A stretch of DNA of 64,000 nt from Cynocephalus volans (taxonomy: Eukaryota; Chordata; Mammalia; Dermoptera; Cynocephalidae): the NCBI RefSeq assembly GCF_027409185.1, contig NC_084464.1, forward strand, positions 50,505,095-50,569,094, given 5' to 3'. Below the pieces are notes generated by a model that searched no databases, was not told where the DNA came from, and saw only the letters and a list, made by a program, of their open reading frames with translations. Position numbers and translations under genes: made by a program. Position 1 is the first letter of the stretch; each line of letters starts with the position of its first letter. Of the stretch, positions 49,301 to 58,969 are shown one piece after another.

Positions 49301-52300
49301 GGGGAGACTCTCTGCAGTGGCAGTGGTGGGGCCGAGCACACGTGCATGCAGGTAGGGTGGCAGTGAGTGTGTTGCTGCAGCATGGCTTTGGGGACTAGAG
49401 GAGGGAGGAGTGGGAAACAGGACTCGGGGGCTAAAAAGGTGACAAGGTAGCAGTAGGGAGCCTCAGCCTCTCCTTATGGACCTCTGCTCCTCATTCGTAC
49501 TCAGGGACACATGCCACCCTGTCCCTGTCCTCATCTCACCACTGGGCTGGAATATAAAGCAGCCAAGTTTAGGGCAGGGTAGCATGTCACCCTGCTGGCT
49601 GAGAAAAGTTCCTGAAGGGAAGGCCACCCCACAGAGCCTGGATTCTTGCACGTCAACATTTGCTCCAGTTTTTAAGAGGTTCTTTATGAAGACTCAGCTC
49701 CCTGAAATACCGAGGTCCCCACCCACTGTTCCCCTGCATCCCCCACACCCACAGCTAAAGACAAGCGTGTATTAATGCACTGACCCTAAGATGTCTGAGA
49801 TGCAGGATTCCAGGCTCAGCCACAAAAAGAGCCCAGGTCTTCAAAGAACAGTGTTCCTGGGTTACCTGAGCCCCAGCCCCACTGATGCAAACCCTCACCG
49901 GGGCCTAGATGGAGTTGACGAAGTCCCCATTTACCCCCACCCCAGAGTGTGGGGCTGTGGGTTGCTGACTCTCTCCCTGCTAGGGGCTAGTCCTCTTGTA
50001 GACACTTCTCCAGGTGGTCCCGGTGCTGCCCCTGAGACTATCATTCATTTTCCCTTCTGCAAGGAATGGGCAGGGGGGATGAGGCATTTGTGAAATCCAG
50101 TTTGATGGTTTTGGGGTGCTCCTGCTCTTTCCCAGCACAAAGTGGGGTTCCTGGGGGTAACAGACCTACTGGGGCTGACATCTCAGGGAGCAGAGGAAGG
50201 CCTGCGGTCCTGCAGGAGTCTGCAGAAGAAGCTGTGGGGTCATCAAGAACCCTTCCTCGCAGCCCAGCAAGCAGGGCACCGCTGGAGGAATTCATCCCCT
50301 TTCCCGTGGCTCGTGTCTGTGCACACAGAACAGGGGGCTTCCTTCTTTAAGTCAGAATTCATGTGAATCCTGTCTCTGCCACGACTTCCAGGCCAAATCT
50401 GGGGCAGGTTTCTGACTCTGATCTTCAGTGTTCTCGTGTGTGTAAAACAGGAATATTGAAATCTGAATTTTAGCAGAGTTATTTGGGGCAGGGGGTTGAC
50501 AACTAAATGAGAAAGTGACTATTAAAGGCCCAAGTATGTGGCCTGGACAAGTGTGTGTGGAGTTACTTTGTAACAGACAGTCACCACCACACCAGTAATT
50601 CACTCAGGACCCTCTAACATGAAGCTGGGTCGTCCCCAAGCTCACGTACCGTTAGGCTATGCCTGCATACACGTGTGTGTGTGTGAGAGAGACCCAGGCA
50701 CAGAAAACAGAACACATGGACAAGATGCCTCCTGGACCGTGGGGCTTCAGTGGGATGACTAGGGGTTCCAGCCGAAAACACTGGTGGGAGTTCCCAGTGC
50801 ACAGCTCCATGCTGGCCAATGCTAGCAGCTACCAGGTCCCCACCGGCCCTCGTCAGACCTTACCTCATTGTTGACAAAGCAGTATAAGACAGCCACCATC
50901 AGCCCCTGCAAACGAGAGTCATGTCAGCGCGCAGGAAACAGGGGGAGGCGCCCTGCAGGCAGCTCCCCCAACATTCCCCTCCTCAAATTGGGCAGCCCAG
51001 GCAGACCCAGGGGTGGGGCAGTGGGTTCCTTCTCATCTCCTTTCTGGAGGACGAAGAAGGCGCCTTGCTCAGATACTGCAAAAGTTCCACAACTGCCCTC
51101 TTCATGAGGAGGCTTGATCCGAAGAAGCACCCACCTCTCATCACGGAGATTTTCCCCACCCCAGCCCCGTTTGTCCACTCGGGAGACCCAATGCTCCAGA
51201 ACTGTATTCTATTTGTTTGTGTGTGTGTTTGTATGCACAAGTATGTAAATGCACACACATGGGCCCATGTGCTTGTAGGCATCCTATAATACTCTCCAGG
51301 GGCTGAGACCAGTTTCTTACACTTTTACACCCTTGGCATCATCTAATGCTAGAGGAGAGGATCAATTCTTTACTTTGGAACTATGTGACCCTGTAAATCT
51401 TGCTTTAACATCTCTGGGCCTCAGTATCCGCCTCTGTAAAATGGGGGTAATCCTGTACATCTCCTGGGTGCATAAAGCACCTGGCAGGGTGCCTGCCTCC
51501 CAGTAGATGGTAGCTGCAATACCAGGATTCCAGGGTTACATCCAGGAAGCCTTCTTGTCCCGTGTGCTTACAGAGAAGACTGGCCTGGGCATCGGGACAC
51601 CTGAGGATACTAGTTCTGGCTCGGCTCCAACCATGTGACCTTGAGCAGGGGTCACTCCCCCAGGCCTCAGCCTGTCCATCTTTCCCATCTGCATGATGCA
51701 GGCTGCTGTCTGCTCACCCCCCACTCTGGTACTTCGTGAGCAAGTGCCCCTCGCTGTGCGGTCACCTGGAAGGACGTGAAGGAGAGCTCTGTGAACAGCT
51801 TGATGAAGCGCAGGGTCCCCCGGGCGTGCTCGTCCATCACGAAGGCAAAGATGACCTCGTGGGTCCCCAGCAGGGGGATGAGCGTCAGCGTGGACTTGGC
51901 AAGTCTGGGGGCAGGGTGAAGGCCACTGGAGTCATTCTGGAACTTCCCCACAGACTCTACCCTTTCGGCACCCTCCACTCTTCCCTCCAGGACCTGGCAT
52001 CAGGGTCATGGATGCCCTCCCACCCCAAATACCCTGGGACAGGCTCCCCAGAGAGAAGGAATATAGGGCAAGACCCCCTAGAAGCCTACGGGCGGCCCAA
52101 GGATGGAGTGAGGGCAAGGCTTTGGGGTCCCAGGTCAGGCCTGAGTGGGAGACTCCAAGCTAAGCAGGTCACATCACCTGCATTTGATGTCAGTTTTGCA
52201 CATGAGACTGGCCTTCAGTTTGGACACCACGATGCAGATGACCCGGACAAAGATGAGGAAGTTCACCTGCAGGGCAGATGGGCAGGTGGCAGGGCACTCT

Positions 52301-54456
52301 CTCGCTCTCCTCCAGTCCTTCCCCTGGCACCAGCCCAGGCCCGCCATAGCTCCCAATCCCAACACCACACCGTCACTCACCCCAATGGCAAAAAGAATGG
52401 GCAGCCGGATAATGAGCCAGTAATTCATGTTTGAGTTCCTGGTCCAGCAGCTGGGGAGGGAGAGAGATGCACACGCGCGTGCAGTTGGGCTCACAGAGAC
52501 GCCAGCTCACGGGTAGGGCAGGGGCCCATAAATACACATGGCCATGCAGAGTCACTCACACAGCCACCGGGAACTACCCAACCTTCAATCTCACAGATCC
52601 ACACACAACACACACAACACACAGTCCCCAATACACAGTCACACAGAGAGAGAGACACACGGCCTCCCAAACAAGCATCATGGGCCTACAAACACAGTCA
52701 TGTGTGTACCCAGCATCATACATGAAATAAAAGAAACACTTCACTCACAGATGTTACAGAAAATCCTACAGGAGGGCGCCACATACCCATAGACCCAGCA
52801 CCATCTGCCATCTTACAGTCCCGGGGCAGGGAGGGGGATTAGAGAGCTAAATTCATACGTTAAGCTCCTGGTCCCTCATTTGTGCTCCCACCAGGTGGGA
52901 GCCATGTGCCCCAGGAATCAAGGAATCCCATGGACTTTGAGGATGGGGACCTCAGCACACCCACGCCTTGGAGCAGGACACTCACCCCTCATCCTCATAG
53001 AGGTACTTGACAATGCCCCAGGGGATAACAAACAGCAGGGGAACACCTAAGAGGAGAGAGGGAAAGACAGAGAGGAGAGTGGGGCTGGCAGGCCGGAGCC
53101 ACCGCCATGCACTCCCAGAGGCCTCTCCACACTCCAGGCCCCTCACACCTCCAGCCCCTCTCCTTGCCTGGCCCCAAACCACATTTTCTAGGCTGGTCTG
53201 GGTACGTGGGAGAATGGAGGCAGCAGGAACCCCACACTGACTCCTGGACTCTTCCTTAGAGAGGGGTCCCCACCAGCCAAACCCCTCCTTTGTGCCAGGC
53301 ACACTGCCAAGACTTGCCACCAGGGTCCCGTCTGAGACACCAGGACACAGCCACCCAAGTAGCAGAGGAACAGGGCCATGCAGTGGGGAGGACATGCTGG
53401 ATGTGGTGGGGAACAGGCGAACTCTCTGATGCCCTTCCCCCTTGCTTCAGCCCACAGGCCGATCTCAGTCAATTCCCCGGGCACTGGAAGCCCCATCAGT
53501 CACCTGTTCCCAAACCCATGTGCCTGCAAGTGGGCTGGGCAGAAGTGTGCGATAGAGTCAGGAGCCATACCCTCTCTGACAGGCCGACTAACTGTCCGCA
53601 GCAGCCTACAGCAGCAACAACTACAACAACAATACTTTCCACCTGGCCGAGACTTGACTGGTGTGGTAGTCAGCCTCTAAGACGGCGCCAAGTGATCCCC
53701 ACCTCCTGGTACTCACACCCTGTGTAATCCATTACAGCAGGATTGGTCTGTGTGACCCATAACATATGGCAGAAGAGATGGCATGTCACTTCTGAGATTT
53801 GGTTTTAAAACACAGTGTGGCTCTCTCTCTCTCTCTGATCCCTTGCTCTGGGGAAACCAGTTGTCATGTTGTGAGGTCACTTTATAGAAAGCCTATAGAA
53901 GGGCCCCTGCAGCAAGGAACAGAAGCCTCCAGCCAAGAGCCTCGTGAGTGAGCAGGAAGTGGATGCTCCACCTCCAGTGAAGCCTGAGCTGAGAGCACTC
54001 TGGCCAACAGCCTGACGGCATCTCTGTTAGAGACCCTGAGCCAGAGGTACTCAGCTAAGTCAAATCCACGTAACTGTTTGTTGTTTTAAACAGCTAAGTT
54101 TTGGGGTCATTTGTCATGCAGCAACAGTTAACTAACACTGCTGGTTTCTAGTTCCTTGTGGGTAGAGCCCAGGCTCCACTCACCCTCAAGCCTCAGCACC
54201 CAGCTTACCCTGAGAGCTCAACTGTGTTGGTTGATTTAAAATGGGATTGTCCACCCTCACATGACAGATGAGGAGATGGATCAAGAGCTCAGACGGGCAC
54301 AGGCGGGACTAGAATCCAGGCGCACAATCCCACGCCCACTCCAACCACCCTCAATGGCTTCCTGCACCGACTCTCTCCACGCCTGTTTCTATTGGTGCCT
54401 CTCTCGGGGTTGGAGATGTGGGTGTCTAAGATAGGTAAGGGTGTGCGTATCAAAGA

Positions 54457-54508
<52 letters not shown>

Positions 54509-57500
54509 TGGGGGTTTATGCATGTGCGTGGGTGGCTTTGTGGGGTGTTACCCCAGGAGCACATTTCCAGGGCAGAATCACATCACAGCCCTTCCTGTCC
54601 TCATCACTAATATCCTCAACACATCAATGTCCACTCAAGAGCAGCTACTGAGTCACTCGTGTGCCTGGATCTACTGTGCTTGATGATGCAGAGAGGGATG
54701 GAGGAAGCGAAGACGCTCACAGCTGACCAGCATTCTCCATCAGATACCTCGCTGCTTGCCCAAGGATTTTACACCAACCAGACCTCTCAGCATCCACGAC
54801 ACTTTCATAACAGGCCTTCATGAGACTGGACAGGGATCGGGATGGCCTCCAGAGGCCCCAGCACATAGCGCAGGCCCTGCCACATGGAAGATGCTTCATG
54901 AGAACGGGATGAATGAATGAATGATGAGTGAGTTGATACATCAGTGAGGAAGGGAAGCTCCCTAGGCAAAAACATGCCACTTCCCTGAGCTACACACACA
55001 TGGAAACCTCCTTCTGGGCATCCCCAGCTACCGCTGTCCTTTCTCTCTGAGACCCCGCTCCAGGCCTGCGGAGCTCACTCATGTTATCAGCCAGACCTGG
55101 CAAGCGTCACTCACCCATCAGCATCTCCTTAACAAACTCTTTTTAAAAAACACAGGCACAGCCCTGCCACATGCAAACTCTATACACGCCCTGCTGGCTT
55201 CATCTTTCTCCCGTTTAGAAAACCAAGACAGGCTGGAAGGGGAAAAGCTCAAATTAAGACACACAGAAGTGGCTCCAGGAAATAATGACTCCCTCATCCA
55301 TCACCTGCCTTCCCTCCTGTGTAGCCTCCTTGTGGTAAGATTCTGGAAGCACCCAACTGCCCATGGACTGCCGCAGAAGCTGACATGCCTTCGGGGGCTC
55401 CCCGCAGCTGTGTAGAAGCCTAATGTTAGTTCTTCTGTTTGTACATGAAGCTCAAAGTTGTTTCCCAAGCATCTCAGCTTGGGCCAGGCCTCCTGGCATC
55501 ACAACAGAGCTCTCAGGTCTCTGTGACTCTCTGTACCTCTGCCTTTGTCCCTGTCTCTCTCCACCCCAATTCCTCAAGAAAAAGATGTTTTGATTGGGAC
55601 AGGTGTTCCCCAAGTCCTGCCTTTGTGCCCCCACAGGCCCTGAGCCCTGAGCTAAGGCATGGGGTGGTAGGAAAAGAACTGGCACCTCGTCTCCCATTTG
55701 CCACTCAGAGACTTCCAGGGCACCCTGTGTCCCAACCAAACCCCAACCAACCACCCCCTCACCAACCACCCTGCTCCTCTGCACATATCACACTGTCACT
55801 TTGATTGTTCCTGCCCTCAGGTTGCCACGGTGACAGGCACTAACAGCGCTGATGCTATTTCCCAGAATGGACAGATGCCATCCCCCACCCTGAGGACAGC
55901 CCTGCCTGAGCTCCCCTCCATAGCCTGCCTCCTCTCCCAACCTTAGTGAGCTCCAGGGCTCCCTGGCTGACCGCTGCTTCTGTGACTGGGGAGGAGGATG
56001 AAGACACCTGGGAGGGGAGGGGAGGAAAAGCCGAGCAGGGTGGGGCTGGGTCCTGGTGCGGGAGGGAGGATGGGAAGGAGCAGAGATTTTTGTGAGAAGC
56101 CAGGGCCCACCTGCCCCTGTGCAGAGGCCTGAGCCTGCTCGGTGGGGCTGCAGGGGACTGAAGAGATGCAGCATGGGCCACAGCCACAGAACTGTGCATG
56201 CTGTGCAGTGGGGCCCGGGGACTAGCAGTCGGGAGGCCTGGGTTCCACAGCCTGCTCTGCCTTCAAGGCCCTGCCTCTCTCTGGGTCTTTGTGCCCTCAA
56301 GACACGGATCACATTAAAACCTATTTAGAGCTACTGTTCTACAATGGGGCTGGGCTGAGCATAACAAAGTAGCTGAGGAACACCAGCAAAAATGAATGAA
56401 GTATGAGGACAGGGGACAGGGAGGCTGGAAGGGCCAGAGAGAGCACAGAACCGTGAAGGCCTGGCAGCCTGAGGCAGCTTCCTCAAGAGGCTGGTTGGCA
56501 GCCTGGTGTGGGGAAGATGCTCAGAGAAAATTCTGAGCCTTGCAAAGTCTCAGAGGCAGATGCTGAGGGAGGAGGCTGGCTGTGACTGAGCCGGGAAGTC
56601 CCTGGAGGTCAGGGCGCAGCAGTGGTCAGAGCAGCCTGAGGCACGTGAATGACGGACCATGGGAAGTGAATGAATGAGTGGCAAGCCGGGAAGGAGGCCC
56701 GGGGAGTGGGTATGGGGCAGGGAAACCCGCAGATTCAGTGGCAGGTGGAGTACGGGGAGCCAGTGGGCAAGGCCTATGCTCTGCTCTGTCCCAGCTGGTT
56801 GCCCGTGGGCCCTCCAGGAAGGGTTGCAGCACCTCTTTTCCTGGTAGTACAGGGACTTCAGCCCCCTGCCTTACCCCAACCGTGGCCCTCATCAGAATCC
56901 CACATGGCGGGAGGCAGAAGCACAACCAGAAATGTTCTAGCAAAAAAAAAAAGGCACGATGGTTCTTGGCAAAGTTTTTTGGCTAGAACATTTCCAGCTG
57001 GGCTCCAGGCACATCCGAAGCCCACCACTTTCCTTGACTGGCCTCTGGTCACCCCACTCACCCTACTTGGCTCTCCTCTGAGACCTCCTCTTCATCATCA
57101 TGTGACAGAGCAAGAGCCCCCACCCCTCTTCTCAGCCCCAACCTCTTACCCTCTCCCCACCTTGAGGCCCAGGACTCACCATCTCCTTCAGGGCTTTGGG
57201 CTGCCAGGTCTGGGTGTAGGACTCCATCCCCAGATGGTCTTAGGAGCAGGGTAATGAAGTATAGTGCCACGACCTCCAATGGTGTGCAAGAGAGTGGTAG
57301 GAGGTGGTATTTGGCCAAATGGGGGTGGAGGCTTCCATTAAGGGAGGAGAGTTATGCAAAGGTTGGGGGGCTGTAACCATACCTCCCTGCAGTGCCTAAC
57401 CAGCCCATGGGCAGGAGGTCCTGTGCCCAAGATGGGTTCTGCAGAGGGCCCTGTCCCTTGGCCCAGCAGTGTGTTCTGAGTCTTCCACACTGGAAAAGAA

Positions 57501-58486
57501 TCAGAGTCTCCCACCCCCATGTCACAGGTCCATGGGGTGGTGGACGGGAGTCATGAGCTGAAGGATGGTGGGCCTTACCCCAGTCTGTTGTCAGATAGAG
57601 CCTGAAGACGCACTGCTCGGAGAAGACTGAGAAGGCCAGCAGCATGTACAGGTACACGCCCTCCACCAGCAGCCAGTAGTAATTGGCCGCCACGCAGTAC
57701 TGCGTGAGCAGGAACACCAGGCGGCAGCCCAGAGAGTCCTGGGGGCAGAAGAAGGGTCCAACGGGGACAACTGTTCTGCTCCTGCCTCTCCTGATGCCCC
57801 TTCGTGTCCTGCCCCAGCTGCCATGGTTAATGCAGGCTGAGAGAGCTTGCATCTTCTGGCCAGGGCTAGTGCTAAGATCTTTACCTGCTTTTGCTCCCTG
57901 AATCCTCACTGCCCTGGGTGGAAGACAATAATATTACCCCCATGCAGGAGAGAAAACCGAGCCTATCAGAAGTTAAAAAAAGGGATTTGCCCAAAATTAT
58001 ACAGCTAGTGAGAGGCAGAGCTGGGATTTAAGCCCAGGTCCATCTCCAAAGACTTCTCCCTTGTGTCCATCAGAACTCCCCACGGCCGTGTCTTCTCCTT
58101 TAGACTGGGGCCTCACCAGGTAGACTGCTTCTTTCATCAGACTGGAAGGTCACCGTGGTGGACTGCCTCTCCCATCAGACTAGAGAGACTCCTCTCCCAC
58201 CAGACTAGGGGCTCCTTGCGAGCCAGGGCTGGCAGCACTTGCCTTTGCCTGTCCCAGGCTAGGTGAGGTGGTAGAGCAGGCCTCCACCGACCGCCCATCC
58301 CTCCCCAGGCCCCTGCTGGACACACCACACACCTGGTAGGAGAGAAGCCTGTCCCACTGGTGCTGCTGGGCGGCCGTGCTATACATCCACTTGAGGGCCG
58401 CATCTTTGATGAAGACGGACAGTGCTCGCAGGATGAAGGATGCAAACAAGTTCAGGTGGATGTAGTTCCGGGTGCAGTGCAGGTGT
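46223..58486 (-). CDS. GLP1R: GLP1R, glucagon-like peptide-1 receptor, exons 6-13 (3' part; exons 1-5 beyond the window)
   Basis: Eight - strand exons join in frame: 58486-58333, 57738-57579, 53046-52986, 52450-52381, 52266-52178, 51904-51766, 50905-50864, 46390-46223. All have AG/GT borders. They encode residues 170-463, and counting back from the stop gives human numbering with no gap. GLP1R is a class B1 GPCR in the plasma membrane of islet beta cells, neurons and other cells. It binds GLP-1 and couples mainly to Gs and cAMP. Visible hallmarks are R176, H180, R190, K197, C226 and C296 (the TM3-ECL2 disulfide), E247, W274, W297, N300, R310, H363-E364, E387 and a Ser-rich C-tail. The missing part is the signal peptide, extracellular domain and TM1. 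Several TM4-region substitutions are unusual. Intron lengths are about 594, 4532, 535, 114, 273, 860 and 4473 bp. Confidence 0.97.
48010..48330 (-). repeat. MIR in GLP1R intron 12
   Basis: The sequence gaggtgaggaaactgaggca, then cagagtgtgtaagtacg and agctgggatttgaacct is the antisense MIR core. A separate L2/MIR-like end, cagcaggtactcaataagtg, follows at 48295. It reads in the same direction as GLP1R. Confidence 0.6.
50864..50905 (-). CDS. GLP1R: GLP1R exon 12 (end of TM7, residues 395-408)
   Basis: A 42-bp micro-exon of 14 codons, [14 protein letters not shown], lies between acceptor tttgcAG and donor GTAAGG, phase 0 on both sides. It is too short to appear as an open frame. It ends TM7 and starts helix 8 with the conserved FVNNEV motif (V is in exon 13). 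Skipping it would keep the frame but remove the cytoplasmic end of TM7. Confidence 0.95.
51370..51520 (+). repeat. MIR in GLP1R intron 11
   Basis: Blocks aactatgtgaccctgtaaat, then catctctgggcctcagtatc, gtaaaatgggggtaatcctg and cataaagcacctggcagg match MIR in order. Confidence 0.65.
51766..51904 (-). CDS. GLP1R: GLP1R exon 11 (TM6, ECL3, TM7, residues 348-394)
   Basis: The 139-bp exon follows ctgcccccAG and ends FTSFQ before GTGACC. It carries the TM6 P-x-x-G motif region PLLGTHEV (358-365) with H363 and E364, the third extracellular loop [11 protein letters not shown], and E387-L388 in TM7. It appears identical to the human residues I recall, the strongest conservation in this gene part. 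Confidence 0.97.
52178..52266 (-). CDS. GLP1R: GLP1R exon 10 (TM5 end and ICL3, residues 319-348)
   Basis: The 89-bp exon begins [13 protein letters not shown] and ends CKTDIKC plus two bases of Arg348 before GTGATG. The [15 protein letters not shown] segment is the third intracellular loop used for G-protein coupling. Position 338 is Ser where I recall Asn in human. Confidence 0.96.
52381..52450 (-). CDS. GLP1R: GLP1R exon 9 (ECL2 and TM5, residues 296-318)
   Basis: The 70-bp exon completes Gly295 and reads [23 protein letters not shown] before GTGAGT. C296 pairs with C226, W297, R299 and N300 contact the peptide agonist, and R310 in TM5 lies deep in the pocket. All are unchanged from human. 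It is separated from exon 10 by an intron of only 114 bp. Confidence 0.97.
52986..53046 (-). CDS. GLP1R: GLP1R exon 8 (end of TM4 and start of ECL2, residues 275-295)
   Basis: The 61-bp exon begins after cctcttAG, completes Gly275, and reads [20 protein letters not shown] before GTGAGT. E292, D293 and E294 form the acidic stretch of the second extracellular loop. The phase is 1 in, 2 out, matching the neighbouring exons on both sides. The only change I note from recalled human is Val to Ile at 282. Confidence 0.96.
53662..54137 (+). mobile_element. MLT1-type (ERVL-MaLR) LTR in GLP1R intron 7
   Basis: The sequence follows the MLT1 pattern. It starts tgtggtagtcagcctctaag, then reads ccccacctcctggtactcac, atggcagaagagatgg, a (CT)n run at 53821-53837, gagaccctgagccagag, and ends tgttgttttaaacagctaag, then agttaactaaca. 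It is old and mutated, about 476 bp, and antisense to GLP1R. Confidence 0.8.
54459..54507. repeat. (GT)n microsatellite, about 24 units, GLP1R intron 7
   Basis: An uninterrupted GT run, likely length-polymorphic. Confidence 0.98.
56929..56994. repeat. Perfect 13-bp inverted repeat with A/T extension, GLP1R intron 7
   Basis: The left arm gaaatgttctagc (56929-56941) is matched exactly by gctagaacatttc (56982-56994). The A-run after the left arm can pair with the T-run before the right arm if g56981 is bulged, giving about 19 pairs around a 27-base loop. This is unlike the tRNA SINEs or L1. Confidence 0.8.
57579..57738 (-). CDS. GLP1R: GLP1R exon 7 (TM3, ICL2, TM4, residues 222-275)
   Basis: The 160-bp exon follows a pyrimidine-rich acceptor ending cccccAG and ends TGGG before GTAAGG. 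It keeps C226, Q234, E247, Y250 and the class-defining W274 (4.50). Against the human protein as I recall it, it differs at 225 (Ser to Gly), 233 (Met to Thr), 253 (Thr to Met), 264 (Trp to Cys), 265 (Ile to Val), 270 (Val to Leu), 271 (Ser to Thr), 272 (Ile to Thr) and 273 (Gly to Asp). This is the most diverged GLP1R exon in the window. The frame is intact with both splice sites, so sequence error is possible but no break is seen. Confidence 0.95.
57925..58050 (-). repeat. MIR in GLP1R intron 6
   Basis: The sequence aatattacccccatgcagga, then gagaaaaccgagcct, atttgcccaaaattatacag and gagctgggatttaagcccag is antisense MIR. Confidence 0.65.
58333..58486 (-). CDS. GLP1R: GLP1R exon 6 (TM2 and first extracellular loop, residues 170-221)
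   Basis: The 154-bp exon begins after ccctcAG with the last base of the Arg170 codon, then [14 protein letters not shown], and ends LLSYQ before the donor GTGTGT. It contains R176 and H180, part of the class B polar network, and R190, K197 and D198, which line the peptide pocket in TM2. The loop reads QWDRLLSYQ, where I recall Gly in human at position 216. The phase is 2 in, 0 out. Confidence 0.96.
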
Positions 58487-58969
58487 CTGAGGGAGAGAGC
58501 AGGGCCCCTGCCTGGCGAGATGACCAGCAGTTCTGCTCTGCATCCCCTGGCTCTCAGGCTAACATACATATCAGGCATGTTTCAGCTCTGGGGCTGTGCT
58601 CATGTCTTCCTTCCTCTGCAAATGCCCTTCTTCCCCATGAAACGGAAAATCCTTCCATTCCAACTCAAGTCCTGCCTGTCAACGAAGCCTTCAGCTGTGT
58701 AGTCACTGCCCCCTCCTCCACCCTTATTCTATCCTGCTTTCTGCAGCGTCTTCTTTTATGCAAAGTCATGTGTAACCAAAGGGATTTATGTGTGAGGATC
58801 AGTTCCCCAATGGGGACTTTGCTTTTCTTCTTCATGACGGGGCCCATGTCTTAAATGCCTCTGGCCTCCTCACAGAGGCAGACCAGGGCTAGGCACATGG
58901 CAGGAATTTGGAAAGTATTGGACACAACTTCAATTTTCTTTCATGTAAAAATGCTTAGCAAACTGGAAA

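Noticed and set aside
51736-52434. 232-codon open frame on the + strand across GLP1R exons 9-11
   Set aside because: It is antisense to GLP1R exons and introns. The composition follows the coding strand's shadow and no domain is seen.
54441-54683. Open frames made of repeated Val-Cys codons
   Set aside because: These are translations of the (GT)n microsatellite at 54459-54507.
55788-57254. Long open frames on both strands in GLP1R intron 7
   Set aside because: GC-rich intronic sequence with few stops. No domain, no splice support and no resemblance to known proteins.
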